From Capillidium heterosporum (lineage: Eukaryota; Entomophthoromycota; Entomophthoromycetes; Entomophthorales; Capillidiaceae): a stretch of 64,000 nucleotides of DNA. This document shows, one piece after another, positions 10,342 to 21,554 of this stretch. The position numbers were made by a program, and so were the translations under genes. The DNA lies in contig WBMQ01000012.1 in assembly GCA_016630905.1 (NCBI GenBank), positions 930,001 to 994,000 of the forward strand. The letters are read 5' to 3'. Below the pieces are notes generated by a model. That model ran no database searches. It saw only the letters and a list, made by a program, of their open reading frames with translations, and was not told the origin of the DNA. The first letter of the stretch is position 1. Each line of letters opens with the position of its first letter.

Positions 10342-13300
10342 TGTGGCAAGTTATTTTTGTATCACTTCATTTTCTGTTTCCATCATCCCATTTATTTATC
10401 TTCAAAATTTATGTTATATCATAGTTGGCTACATCATTTCGGTTGGATTTTACATCATCGGAATTTAGGACCCATTTATTTTTACAATGGTTATATATAG
10501 ATAATTACTTTTCAAATTGGCTTTTGGTTTCGTTGATTCAAGCAAAACCTACTTTAAACCTACTAGGTTGAACTTATTGCTTATACAGTCATATATTTTC
10601 AATCTTTTCTTAGTCCTCACTTTTAACACATCAAAGTACATATATAAGCTCTAAAACTAATATTTCAATACCTTCGTGTATCTCTTCTTGACTAGAATCA
10701 AAATTGAAGAATTTTTAATAAATTAAGACACTGCTGCTTTAGATAACAAAGTTTCTAAAAGTAACTTAAATTTGTCCAAATATTTGTATATATTTAACCC
10801 AAATCAAATATTTTAGGCAAATAATATGTAATAACTGCATAAAAAATGGATGAATATCTAATATATACATATAAATTATTTATTATACGAAAAGCACATC
10901 AAATTTTGCTACTATATACCAATTTCATTTATATACCAAATAGCCAAAAAGGTTACCGTATCTACTCAATACTGAACAGTCAGAATTTTAGTGCAAATAC
11001 AGTAGTATTATATGGCACAATGCTTCGTTTTACTTAGAATATCAAAGTTATCTTAATCATGGCCTAAAATCCAGCTTCCGATCTTATTTCTAAATAGACC
11101 ATTTGGGTTCAACTCTTAACTGAACTTTTAAACCTTTGTAATAGGATATCGGGATAAGCTCCTTCGACAATAGAGTGCTTAAAGAAATTTAAATCATTAT
11201 TACTCCAGTGAAGGCGTCTCTTATGTTTAAATATTAACAGCTAGGTCAAAGCCTACATAACTGGGGAACTGTAAAGCATAGTGAGGTACGGGTTCAATAT
11301 TATGAAGTAGATCCATTTGACGTGGAAGATCGGTCTACTATTAGATATAGATATCAATACTTTGGATGGTGGACTAAATCGGAAGAATAGATAGAGTAAT
11401 GGGAACCGAGCTAGATATCAAATGAAAAACTCGTGTATATCATCGATTACATCTTCAAATTTAGTGGTGTCTAAAGCTATAGAGGATTCTTCAGGAAGTA
11501 TGACAAGCCTATTGATCTCATTTACAATGAGGATAGCTCGGACCAATGGTAAGTTTAAGGCTTCTTTTACGACTGATATATATTTTCCCTAGAAGCAATC
11601 GATACGGATGCTGACCATTAATTTATAGCAGAATTATATGCCTAAATTTATCAGCTTGGTGGACTTACACTCTGAAAACAAGTGAATTTTTAGGATGTTG
11701 TTTAAACCTTGCCTGTACAACAAGTTCCCTGTCAATTTTTGAACCTTCTTCAACGCTAGGGAGTTGTTGAGATCTTATGAGTTCTAAACTGGCTTTTAAA
11801 CTAGCATTTAATACAGGAGATATACTAAACGCCATATTAGCCTTGGTATCTTCAGCGATATTTTGATTAAGATTAAAGCACCTGCTCTCAAATATAACTA
11901 AGTTGTTGGTAGTGAACCACCAGAATTGAAACTAATCGTTGATATTGATCATCTTCATCAGCTGCGTAGAGTTTTCAAGTAGTAGTTTTCCAGAGATCCT
12001 AAAGTTGTGTATACGCATCTTGAATTTCGATATAACTTTAATCTCAACTCCGGTTACTATACCTTAAAAAGCCCAAACTAAGAGCATCAAAAGTTTAGTT
12101 TTTGTCAGCTGCCATCAACCTCCCTTTGCCATCAACAAAAGTTATATTTGCTAAATATTCGGACAGTGAGGCTGAATACTGTAAAGAATCGTGGATATCT
12201 AAGCTTATAGCATCATCTACAGTAATACTTTTGTAAGCCAGTATATATTTGATGATAATCCTTCTTATGCAATTTACTCAGCGCATCCACAAGCTCTTGT
12301 ATCTTTGTTTAAAGTTTTTATGTTGAAATGGCTGAGGTAGATCAGAATATTGTCGATACAGATTACATCGGTGATGGAGTGGTGGCTGTTTATTACTTTG
12401 ACCATGTTTTTATCTATAGAATTTTTGATAATAGCTTGTAACTTTGATAAAGCCTTTGGCATCTATATCAATTTCTTACCTAGATATTCTATCTTGTTCT
12501 GGTAGGATTTTTTGATGAAATTGTATGTCGTATATATTGGAAGTAGTAGTGGTAGATATATTTATATATAATATTTATCGTTTATGGAAATTTTATATTA
12601 CAATTTGCGATAGGCTATATTGAAACATTAGTATAAATAGTATCTCAGCCCGACAGTTATACTAACTATAAAATACTAGCTGATTTGGGAATTCCGACCA
12701 TCTAAGTGGGGCTGAATCTCCAGACTGTTACAAAAGATTGACATGTACTATAGCATATGTATTTTTCTTCAAGTTTAATTAAATCAATCATTGTAAACAT
12801 CTATGACATACACATGGTCCAAATTTTGAGTATATGTAATTTTTCCAAGTACATAGAATTGGTTCTCAAATTACTATATAACCCCAGTCCCCACTATAGA
12901 TCTATAATAATGATAATATTTTTTATTCTTTCCAGAAATTTGTTGGGTACAAACTTTCTGATATCTGCTCCCTAATCGCCTGGAAAAGCCCGATTGTGAA
13001 CATTGTTGTATAAGAACAATTTTGATTCAAAGTAGGGTATTTCTATTAGAAACTAGGATCGCTTCTTTAAAATCGAATATGTCGATTTTAGATTCCCATG
13101 AAGTGCTACCTTTAGAGACTATCCTTGAAATGAGTAATGAACGTATATAGAAATTGTATCAACTGTAGCATAATTGATCTATAGAGTAGAGATTTAATAA
13201 AATTTCAGATTCAAAGTTTTTATTATGCTCTCCTTTAGTATATTTTCATAGCATCATCAATGAATTTTAAAAGTCAAATTTATACTGTGAAATTGTAGAA

Positions 13301-14058
13301 AATGTGAAAAATCTCGATGTTTGTTTGATAATATACATTACATATTCCTCTATACTACAAATAGATAAATCTATAAGATTAAACTATTTACTTGACGAAT
13401 AACTTTACCTGTTATGAAAGCAACTAGATCGCAAATTTCCTTTACCCCATCTCCAACTTTTATATTTAATTAATTTCATTCTATGGGTCCCAATCCAAAG
13501 GTATTATAGCTACTTGGACAATAACTGAACTTTACATCCTAATATAATTGAAATTTTTATCACTACATGTTACCAGACTTGAGCTTTCTATGGTGTACGT
13601 GATATTGATCGGCATATAGGCCCATATATATCCCTTTAACAACCAATAAAGATATCCCAGACAACACCCTAAACAAACTAATTGATGTTGTGCTATGTTA
13701 GTTTGAGTGAGTTGCTGAATGTAAACCTTTTTGAAATTAAAATGGGATGTCGAAATGGGTAGTATGTGGAGTTGGTAAAGAATTCACACCTTGTGAAAAT
13801 ATTCGAGCAGGATATTAAGCAAATCTTTAGGCTCTATTCTATACTAAGGTAACTTAAAAGATTTAAACCTCTATACTATTTTAAGCTTATAACATGGATA
13901 TATCCTTACTATTGAGCTCGTAAATTGAAGGAATTAATATGAAGTTATCTCTTAAAACAGTAAATACCTTTAGTACCTTAAATGACACCTTGCCAAGTTG
14001 AAAATTAACGTTATAAATATGAAAGCTCAGATTCACTATTTCACTATTGAATAATAAG
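10342..14058. other. long decayed region without intact genes
   Basis: There is no frame over about 100 codons and stops are dense. Around 11270-11560 the plus strand shows coding-like patches (for example YYEVDPFDVEDRST and YFGWWTKSE) broken by several stops, followed by GGTAAG...CCCTAG resembling an intron at about 11548-11591; the family was not recognised. The minus strand at 11640-12470 has leucine-rich patches that resemble the decayed F-box-like family elsewhere in the window. The frames at 10846 and 12757 are AT-rich and look like chance. Confidence 0.4.
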
Positions 14059-14633
14059 ATGGATTACGTCCTCACTATACTAGATTTTATTGCTTTCGAT
14101 CATATATACAACCAGCTGCTACCATATGTAGGCTTTCCAATACTAGAAGCCGACAACATTTACAGACATACAATCTCATTATTTTTCATCACATCAGTAT
14201 TTGGATTTTTGTTTACTTTATAATGGCTGGGTTCAATTATCATTTTATCTTTGATAGACGCTTGATAAAGCATCCCAAATTCCTACCTAATCAAATCCAG
14301 CTGGAAATCACATGTGTGGCTTGAAACATAATTCCTATGACGATATTGACGATCCCCTTCTTCGTATTGGAAGTTCGAGGGTACTCCTTACTCTACGATA
14401 ATGTAGCAGAGCTTGGCTTACTTTATATGTTATTTTCAATCACCGCTTTTTTATTGTTCACCGATTTTGGAGCTTATGTACTGCATAGAACACTTCATCA
14501 CAAACTTTTTTATGCTCACATCCACAGGTTACATCACAGGTGGGTTATTCCAACCCTCTTTGCATCACATACCTTATTAAATTTGATAGCTAAAATTTAT
14601 TTAAAGTATATTGAATTGAGAAACTCATTTTAA
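14059..14633 (+). pseudogene. ERG3: broken C-5 sterol desaturase (ERG3-like), truncated
   Basis: ATG 14059 begins an Erg3-like N-terminus with DNIYRHTISLFF, ending at a stop near 14220. In another frame NYHFIFDRRLIKHPKFLPNQ follows, the usual segment before the membrane domain, then again a stop, and from 14337 the frame continues to 14633. That last part contains DFGAYVLHRTLHHKLFYAHIHRLHHRW, carrying two of the three histidine boxes (HRTLHH and HRLHH) of the di-iron centre. Homology stops after LFASHTLL, where the real enzyme would continue to its last histidine box, so the 3' third is missing. Erg3 normally introduces the C5-C6 double bond in ergosterol synthesis in the ER; this copy cannot. 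A functional gene presumably lies elsewhere. Confidence 0.8.
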
Positions 14634-14861
14634 TTATAAGTTAGCTACCAAATATATATTATCAAATTTTTATTGAATTAGCTGTACTTTTCAATTATAG
14701 CTAATATAACTAAAGTTGTATAGTTAATTATTTTGTCTCATTTTTATAGAACGACTATTAAATCTAATTAGGATGTTAATTTAATGAACTTTCTTGGCTT
14801 TACAAGAAAATTGCAAAGTATTTTGGTCTACTTTGAAATGAACTAGCACATAAACCATTTA

Positions 14862-15520
14862 GTATAAAATAAAGCTATACCATCATTAATGTAAGCCTCC
14901 TTAGAAAAGCTCTTGGAGAAAAGCATCTTTCCTTGTAAATCTCCCAACTCATCCCCTCCAGCACCGACATTCAAATATATCAATCTAGGAAAAGATATAG
15001 TTGTAACCATCTTAATCGGATCCTCTACTTTGTAAACCTTCGAACTTGACAACGATAATCTAGCAATACTTCAAGTTCGACAAGAACGTGTAAGGAATAG
15101 AGCAGAATCTATCGAGCCCAGCTAACTCAACCTTGATTAACATTTGCTTCAATGTGAAACTAAAGCTGGTGGATGAAAAACCCCTCTCCATATTCAAAAC
15201 TTACAGCTTGGTCAACCGCTTCACAACTGCAAGGATGTTGAAGCTTAGGACTTTGAGCCCTGAGAAAGACTTTCAATTTGACCAGATTGGTAAAATGATC
15301 CAACATGCCATTACAACTGGGATGAAGTGATTGAGGTAGAGGATCTCAAAGTTGTAGAAGTTGGATCTAGACCTGATGCTAATGTAGTGCTATTCATTAA
15401 ACTCCAGGTATTTGAGTTTAGGCCAAAGATGCGTCTACAATATAGCCTATGCAGTGATGATAGATATCTTGGTCAGTTAATATAATATCGAAATAAATTA
15501 GGTTAGGGGAACTTGGAGTG
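14862..15520 (+). repeat. inverted repeat arm A (~0.65 kb)
   Basis: This segment matches the reverse complement of about 25400-26064. In the core (roughly 15075-15440) I found only about five differences by eye, most of them transitions; similarity drops toward both ends. The arms are about 10 kb apart and enclose the APSES gene. Confidence 0.85.
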
Positions 15521-16152
15521 AATTATATATGTCCATTGACACTTTGAGCGGTATGAGTCAAGGCGGTCTATAGCCTTAAAATACTAAGTTTTGAAAAGTT
15601 GTGGTTGATATCATAAACTTCTAACGGTACTCGAGTATCGTCAGGGTAGTGCTAGTTATAGCTCGTATAAAGGCCTTTATGAATTGTTTCTACTAATAAA
15701 AAATACTTTTAGCCTACTTAGTATAGGCATTATCGATGAACAATTGATTGTTAACTCCCCTACCTCAAGCCTATATAGTTTTAGTCTATTAAACTTACCA
15801 TTACTTGTGGTCTATAATTAAAATAGTATCAGTTAGTACAGTATTCTTTATAGACTTTAAATTGGCCAGCATCGAAAGTAGATAAGAGTTGGTACCTCTA
15901 CATCATAATATCTTTATGTAATTACCGTACCTTCTAACTAGATACCAAATAGATGGGTTTCAACTTAAGCTGGTTATAAAATAGGTTACGAGGTGCTCGT
16001 TATAATCTATTGAATCGTCAACTATCATAAAGATAAACCTTGGATATTTGACGGAGATACCGGCTATCTCAGCTAACATTACAATGGGATGGATGGTCTA
16101 GGTGAAAGATTATGATGAATAATAGTTCAAGTGGAAGGCTGACGATTCTCAT
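14862..16152 (-). pseudogene. decayed F-box-like gene, copy A (inverted partner of 24730-26064)
   Basis: The reverse complement starts at ATG 16150-16152 with MRIVSLPLELLFIIIFHLDHPSHCNVS, an F-box-like N-terminus matching that of the copy at 24730 (NLSLKLLTSIVVNLDHPFH). Many stops follow. The 3' half, 14862 to about 15520, is nearly identical to 25400-26064 in opposite orientation, including patches such as VNRFTTARMLKLRTLSPE (this patch reads on the plus strand) and FPRLIYLNVGAGGDE (read on the minus strand). F-box proteins normally act as substrate receptors in SCF ubiquitin ligases; assignment rests on the N-terminal motif and leucine-rich body only. Confidence 0.6.
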
Positions 16153-16865
16153 GATATTTTCAATTTAAATTGAAAGTTTGTGTAAGACTTTGTTACTTTT
16201 TATATGCCTGTTTAAATGTGGATTCAATTATATTCATCACTTAATTATCAACTTAGTTTGTTTGTAACACTGTCGATTTTTCACTATATCTTTAATCTAA
16301 AAGTCATCAATTATCTCGAATCTTACAAATATATATCTATAATTTAATATGGTGATTTATGTTATAATCTTTTGATTTCTGTATAATTATACCTACTATA
16401 GCTTTATATTAAATTGGCATCGCCGTATAAATATAGGTATCTAGGAAGGTTACTTTTGATAAGTATTCGATCCACGACTTCTAAAGCTTTAAATCAGATA
16501 TCAACTTCTACAACTTTGATTTTGAGTAAAGTTACAGTATAGTAGTTTACAAGGGATAGATGAGGATGATTACTTAACCTCAACGAATGAGTACATTGAA
16601 TCTAATTGTTGTTTTGATGAGAGCATGAACTTAAGTGCTAGGATACAGTTCAACTTAGCTATCAGCACCATGAGTAAATTAGAATCTGACATAGACGATG
16701 ATACTTACTCAGTGATATCAGCCCAAGTAGATTTAACCTTCAACTCGCCCTGAGAAAGTAGATCTGGGGGAGTAAATGTAGGTCATTTTATTTAAATAAT
16801 AAACTGTTATGGGTGGATGCCTGATTGAAAAAAAGGTACGATACATACTCTTCATATGTTTGGAA

Positions 16866-17910
16866 ATAATGTAAGGTCCAGGGAGGTATAGCCGGATCCA
16901 GTCAATGATGGCATCATATTGTGAACTCATGACGTGGTAGGTTAGGAAAGCGGAACTAAGGCCCACCACTGCATTAGTGACAAAGGCTTGAATCCTCCTG
17001 ATGGCAGGCCGGACAGCCAGGTAAAGGAGGTACACCATAAGGAGCGCCCATACAATGGTAGTCCAGTCCCAGTTTCAGGAGAAGACCGAAGAGACGAGTT
17101 GGGACTTGGAAGTGGAGTGGTGCTAAGCTAAAGGGGGCCGGCTAGGTGGTGGTTGCGCAACCACCGGTGCCACAGTGTTAGGGTCAAAAGTAGGGGTTGG
17201 TTGATAGGCCAACGTTGGTTCAAAGGGGTAGACAGTGTTAGCAACATTAATTGCCCAAAGAAGGTGAGATCCGAGGGTAGCGAGGATCGTCAAAAGGTAG
17301 TAGGAGGCTGGAAGGACGGGGAGACTAGACCACATAGTATTACTATGCTGAAAATAAAAGTACGGGTAAAGGATAAATTTATTTAGGGACAAGGACGAGA
17401 CCGGGCTGCTGGGAACAGTTACGGCTAGGGATAGGGGGTGAGTAACAGTTATTAAAAATAGCGAGGTGGAACGTTGTCAAGATGCTGGCTTTTGGTAGTC
17501 ACCAAGAGGTTTAAATATCCTTTTGGTACCTTGGTTGTAGTGATGTTAGCGGGATTGGGTTCCCCTTCGGCAATCCACTACTCTATAGATTAATTGAGTG
17601 TTTACCAAGTTTATCCAAAAGGCCAGTAATTCTGTTAACTACTACTGATGTGTTTTCCATTGTTGGAAGGTGTGGATCAGCTAATGTGCTGCTAATCGTT
17701 GGAGTTCCCAGGTTATGGTCAAATCTAAGAAAATAATAAAGGTAATCGAAATATTTGATATATGAAGTGGATTCGTAACTAAGATAGTTATGAATTGGGG
17801 AACAAAAAAAGAATTCGAAAATTAGTAAGATATAGCAAGAGGAAAGGAATCTAAGAAAAGAATAGGTCTATGACCTAATAATCGGGATTGTGACGACCAG
17901 GGTTGTTACA
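16866..17910 (-). repeat. unknown repeat family, copy 1
   Basis: About 1 kb that recurs in the same orientation at 31168-32072. It is more GC-rich than its surroundings. Read on the minus strand it begins with TGTAACAACCCTGGTCGTCA at 17910, which is part of a near-palindromic 22-bp end resembling an LTR terminus, and has a TATTTAAA-like box near 17512. It then encodes short frames (17392-17123 and 17038-16733): a hydrophobic segment, a Pro/Ala-rich stretch, then a second hydrophobic segment with AIRRIQAFVTNAVVG and an LTYHV motif. The two frames are separated by stops. No known protein family was recognised. It could be a solo LTR-like element or a decayed cellular gene repeat. Confidence 0.55.
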
Positions 17911-19778
17911 AATACTACGAATTTCCAAAAATCTACACTAATGGAGCTCTTTACAGTATTTCCAAACATATTGAATAAGACTGCAAAACCTACTGAATTA
18001 ATTTTAAAGATGAAAGATCAATAGAAAGATAGACATTATAGAAAACTTTAGTAGCTAGTATTCACCAATATAAATCTCTTTCTATATCTCGTCACCAGGT
18101 TTCCAGCATTTGTACTTTATCCTTACTGATAGCCTCCTCCTATAACTATTCGTATACTTTCACCAGCCTTTTTTGTTTAAAAACGTTATTAAATTATAAA
18201 AGCGCCGCAGTCTATATAAGAAACACCTTAGCTTTATATAAACTATATAATGTACAATTATTCAAGATCAAGTGTATTTACCTACCTAATACAGAAAAGA
18301 GCTTTACCATCCTAATCACTCTAATTGAAATTTCAGTTACAATTTATCCGCCCTTATTCATCAGTAAAGTGCCGTACACGTAACTGTTTTACTTATACAC
18401 TTTACTCAACGTCTAGATTTTTACCAACCAACTTAAGCCACAACTTTATCGTAACAAAGGTTAAACTCGGCTATACCATTTCCTTCACCGAAATTGCACT
18501 TGGGAACTTGAAAACTTCAATTCAATCACCTACTAAACTAGTTTTCCCAAAGCCTCGGGAATCTTTTTCCCTTGCTTTTATTTCAAATTAGCCTCTATAG
18601 CTATGTCAGGTGTTTAATCATTTGGTCCGAACTATTGACTTATTGGGACTAGCTGGGCGCTATAAGTACCTTTAAAGTTGAGATCAAGGTTGAGGTTGAT
18701 TATGCTAAACCCAATCTTACAATTCTATGTTTTTGATATAGTCGGACCTGCTTTTGCAGATTTGGGAAGCTAATTTGTAAAGAGCGAGAAATCAGGGATG
18801 AAGATTAATTTTGTCCGTCAGACCCAATCCTACTTTTAAACAAGGATTGATAGAGTAGTAGGAGGTGGTAAAAGCTGTTGTAGTATGTCCCGAAACCCTT
18901 ATTAAAAAGCCTCAGCCTCTTCATTAGTCAACCACTTTCTACTTTTGTTGAGAAGATTCTCAGCTGAAAACTTTGAATATAGCACCTCCATTACTTTATC
19001 TTTGAAAGTTGTTTGGAATATCTATTCAAAACCTATTGTATATGAAGTGTATTGAACTCAGAAACTTGATGTAATAGATGTAGATCTGATATTCAATAGA
19101 AAGTGCCAATTCATCTACCTGCATAACTGCTAATATATTGCGATCTACAACTTTATATTTATCTAAGACGTATTGTTTAGAACTCCAACATATTGGCTTA
19201 TGCCTATTCTATTGCATACAGCAAGCATCGAACGCTGTAGTTTCAGATTCTATATGGATAAGAGTTTAAACTTTCAAAGAAAGCATATCTAGAAGTTCGT
19301 ACTCCTTGTATTTAGTAGATATACTACTTTGATCTCAAAGGCTATGTGATCTTTTAGCTGAACATGTAAGTACTTACCCCAAACATCTGAACGGAGTAAA
19401 GACCTTTGTTTATAGATCAAACTATGCATCAATGCTTTTATAATTTTAAACTATACTTTAGTAGTGGGTAGGGGTTTACATCTTGGAAATGTAGCATGTA
19501 TACCACCGAACCAATAGAATGTGTAGCTTAGTTGGCTGCCATGGTGTCTATTGGTTGGGTACCATATCTAGTATAGGTACGTGTTACAAGACATAGACAG
19601 CTCTATACCTTCTTTGGTATAGAGTTCTAAACTACCTTTTGTACTATATCCAAATGTATTTCATTAAATTAGAAAGAGTTTATACGTATTGCAAATATAA
19701 AAAATGTAGGTTGACATATACAACATATCTTATTTTGTCTAGAACTTTAAAAGCAGTAACATTCATCTCCTATACAAA
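17911..19778. other. decayed intergenic region
   Basis: No intact gene is supported. A frame at 18325-18591 (88 codons, starting at a non-ATG codon) lacks recognisable content. Patches near 19000-19350 on the plus strand look like old coding sequence broken by stops. Confidence 0.4.
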
Positions 19779-19907
19779 ATGGCTTTATTTAAGCCTATAG
19801 CTCTGTTCAGCAAATCTGAGCATGCTTTACCAATTGAACCTGTAAAAGCTTCCCCAGTTTTGTTGGATGATGGCACTAAAACGTTGAACATGTCAGGTCA
19901 AAGCTAA
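19779..19907 (+). CDS. possible 42-residue orphan protein
   Basis: ATG 19779 opens a 42-codon frame (beginning MALFKPIALFSKSEHALP) that ends at TAA 19905-19907. Codon use is less AT-skewed than in the surrounding DNA. It lies about 240 bases beyond the 3' end of the APSES gene and faces it. It has no leader, membrane segment or known motif, and could be a first exon, a small protein, or chance. Confidence 0.25.
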   Translation: MALFKPIALFSKSEHALPIEPVKASPVLLDDGTKTLNMSGQS

Positions 19908-20147
19908 AATACTAATACAGCTAAAAATGTGGGTCTATACTAGACCAATACAAACAAAGCTAGTAGATGACACTTCAACTAAAATGAAAACTTTATTGGC
20001 AGGAGAGATTAGGGAAATATAGGGAGGTATTTTTATGGCCAACATAAACCACAATTGAAGCTGCGTTTATTGAACCTTTTTAGCACAAGAAAAGAAAAGC
20101 TATGACTAAATTAAAAACAATGTCAAGGAGGTAGATGTAGTAGGAAA

Positions 20148-21554
20148 TTAAACATGATGAGGTATGGGGTAGGAACTGTAACTGTTGGACGTATTTTCAG
20201 TTGGCGTGTTACCACCACTCTTCATGACGGTAAATCTAGTGGGTGGTGGTGGTAGATCCAGCGACATAGTGCGTTCAGTTAGATTCCTACTGACGTTGCG
20301 ATAGGTCGTTGGGGTGGTAGCCGGCGTAGTAGGTATAGTTGTCTGCTGGGAAGCTCCATAACTTGTAGCAACAGTAGTCGTATTAGCTGTAGTCTGTCGG
20401 TAGGGGTGGTAGTTGGGCCTTGCATTGGTGTAACTACGATCTACGAAGCTACGCGAACTGTTGCTCATGTTACCAACCATATTTTGGGAGGTGTAGTCCA
20501 AGCCGGTACTGATACTACCTTCGTAGAAGCAGTTTAAGGGTTTACCGTGGTCTTGGACTTGGCTGGTGTTGAGGGGGTATGTGGAGGAAGATGAATATAG
20601 TGTGTTTCCCGAGACGGTGGTGAAGGTGTGGTCATTAGCCATGGAAGAGAGGGCGCTTGGATAACCGGTATCGTTGCTGCCCGAGAAGTTGATGTTGGCA
20701 TTGTAGTACATGGGGTCGGAGACCTGGGAATTGGTGTCAGGCTGCACCAGACTGTACTCGGGGATCCGCTGCTGTAAATTGCTCAAGCTGTTTAGGGAGA
20801 AGGAGCGCGAGTTGTGTATATTTCCATAGGGGTTGGTGGCCATATCCATGCTTGGTCGACCGTGGTAACTGTTGGCTGGTGTAAGGTAAGGGGGTCGCTG
20901 TAGGACATCGGTCATGGAGTCCAAGGTACTGGATCGGTTCTGGCCAACTGACTCCAGTTTGGTACCCCAACGGGTGTTTGAGATATCGATCTCAGGCGGT
21001 CCTGTAGAGAAAGGTAGCATGGGGGAATAGTAATAGGACTCGATGTTGCTTTCGAAGAGGGGGAAGAGGATTGAGAAGACATTGTGCTCCTTGGAGAGAT
21101 CGATGGCTCGGTCAAAGGTGATCCAGACCCCCTTCAAAACCATTGAGCCTGACTTGACGACTACTCTACCAATCTCGTTCTTGAGGATACCGTCCCTTTT
21201 GCCCCTAGTCATACCAACTACGTTGAGTAGCTTGGTACCGTTGATCATGTTATTGTCCTTGCGTCTGGCGACGGTTATACCTTTAGCTTCGACCTGGAAG
21301 CAGTAGGTGTTTTCGTCGTCCCACTGCACGGCCGACAGCTTGGGTAGGCTGGATGAGGCGAACGTGGGGTGCACGGCCGATACAGTTGGGGTGATATTGG
21401 GTAAATACTGCTGCATCACCATGTTGGAGGATAAAGTGCTTTGGGACCCTTGGGGTGCTTGCTGGTAGTGGCTGGTAGGCGATATTGAGAACTGTGTGTT
21501 GCTGAACTCGGACTTAGGGATACTGGCTGAGTCGTTTAACTTGTTGTAGGCCAT
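20148..21554 (-). CDS. APSES-type transcription factor, StuA/Efg1-like
   Basis: An intact 468-residue frame starting at ATG 21552-21554. Residues about 72-178 form an APSES (KilA-N-like) DNA-binding domain with the hallmark motifs CFQVEAKGITVARRKDN, MINGTKLLNV, GMTRGKRDGIL and LKGVWITFDRA, matching the StuA/Asm1/Efg1/Phd1 subgroup. The flanks are Ser/Thr/Asn/Tyr-rich low-complexity sequence, with a poly-Pro stretch near residue 432, as is usual for these regulators. StuA-class factors control developmental programmes such as conidiation, hyphal growth and, in pathogens, effector expression. No intron is required. The ERNPLF-like C-terminal half of the domain reads NVFSILFPLFESNI, slightly divergent from StuA. 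The gene sits between two inverted F-box-like repeat arms. Confidence 0.93.
   Translation of the reverse strand: MAYNKLNDSASIPKSEFSNTQFSISPTSHYQQAPQGSQSTLSSNMVMQQYLPNITPTVSAVHPTFASSSLPKLSAVQWDDENTYCFQVEAKGITVARRKDNNMINGTKLLNVVGMTRGKRDGILKNEIGRVVVKSGSMVLKGVWITFDRAIDLSKEHNVFSILFPLFESNIESYYYSPMLPFSTGPPEIDISNTRWGTKLESVGQNRSSTLDSMTDVLQRPPYLTPANSYHGRPSMDMATNPYGNIHNSRSFSLNSLSNLQQRIPEYSLVQPDTNSQVSDPMYYNANINFSGSNDTGYPSALSSMANDHTFTTVSGNTLYSSSSTYPLNTSQVQDHGKPLNCFYEGSISTGLDYTSQNMVGNMSNSSRSFVDRSYTNARPNYHPYRQTTANTTTVATSYGASQQTTIPTTPATTPTTYRNVSRNLTERTMSLDLPPPPTRFTVMKSGGNTPTENTSNSYSSYPIPHHV

Noticed and set aside
10846-11037. 63-codon plus-strand frame
   Set aside because: Its Tyr/Ile/Lys-rich composition is what AT-rich random DNA gives, and no motif is present.
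18325-18591. 88-codon plus-strand frame
   Set aside because: It does not begin with ATG, has no recognisable domain, and no continuing exon could be found.
20737-21306. Frames of 67-87 codons within the APSES gene on both strands
   Set aside because: They are shadows of the 468-codon gene and contain only low-complexity translations.
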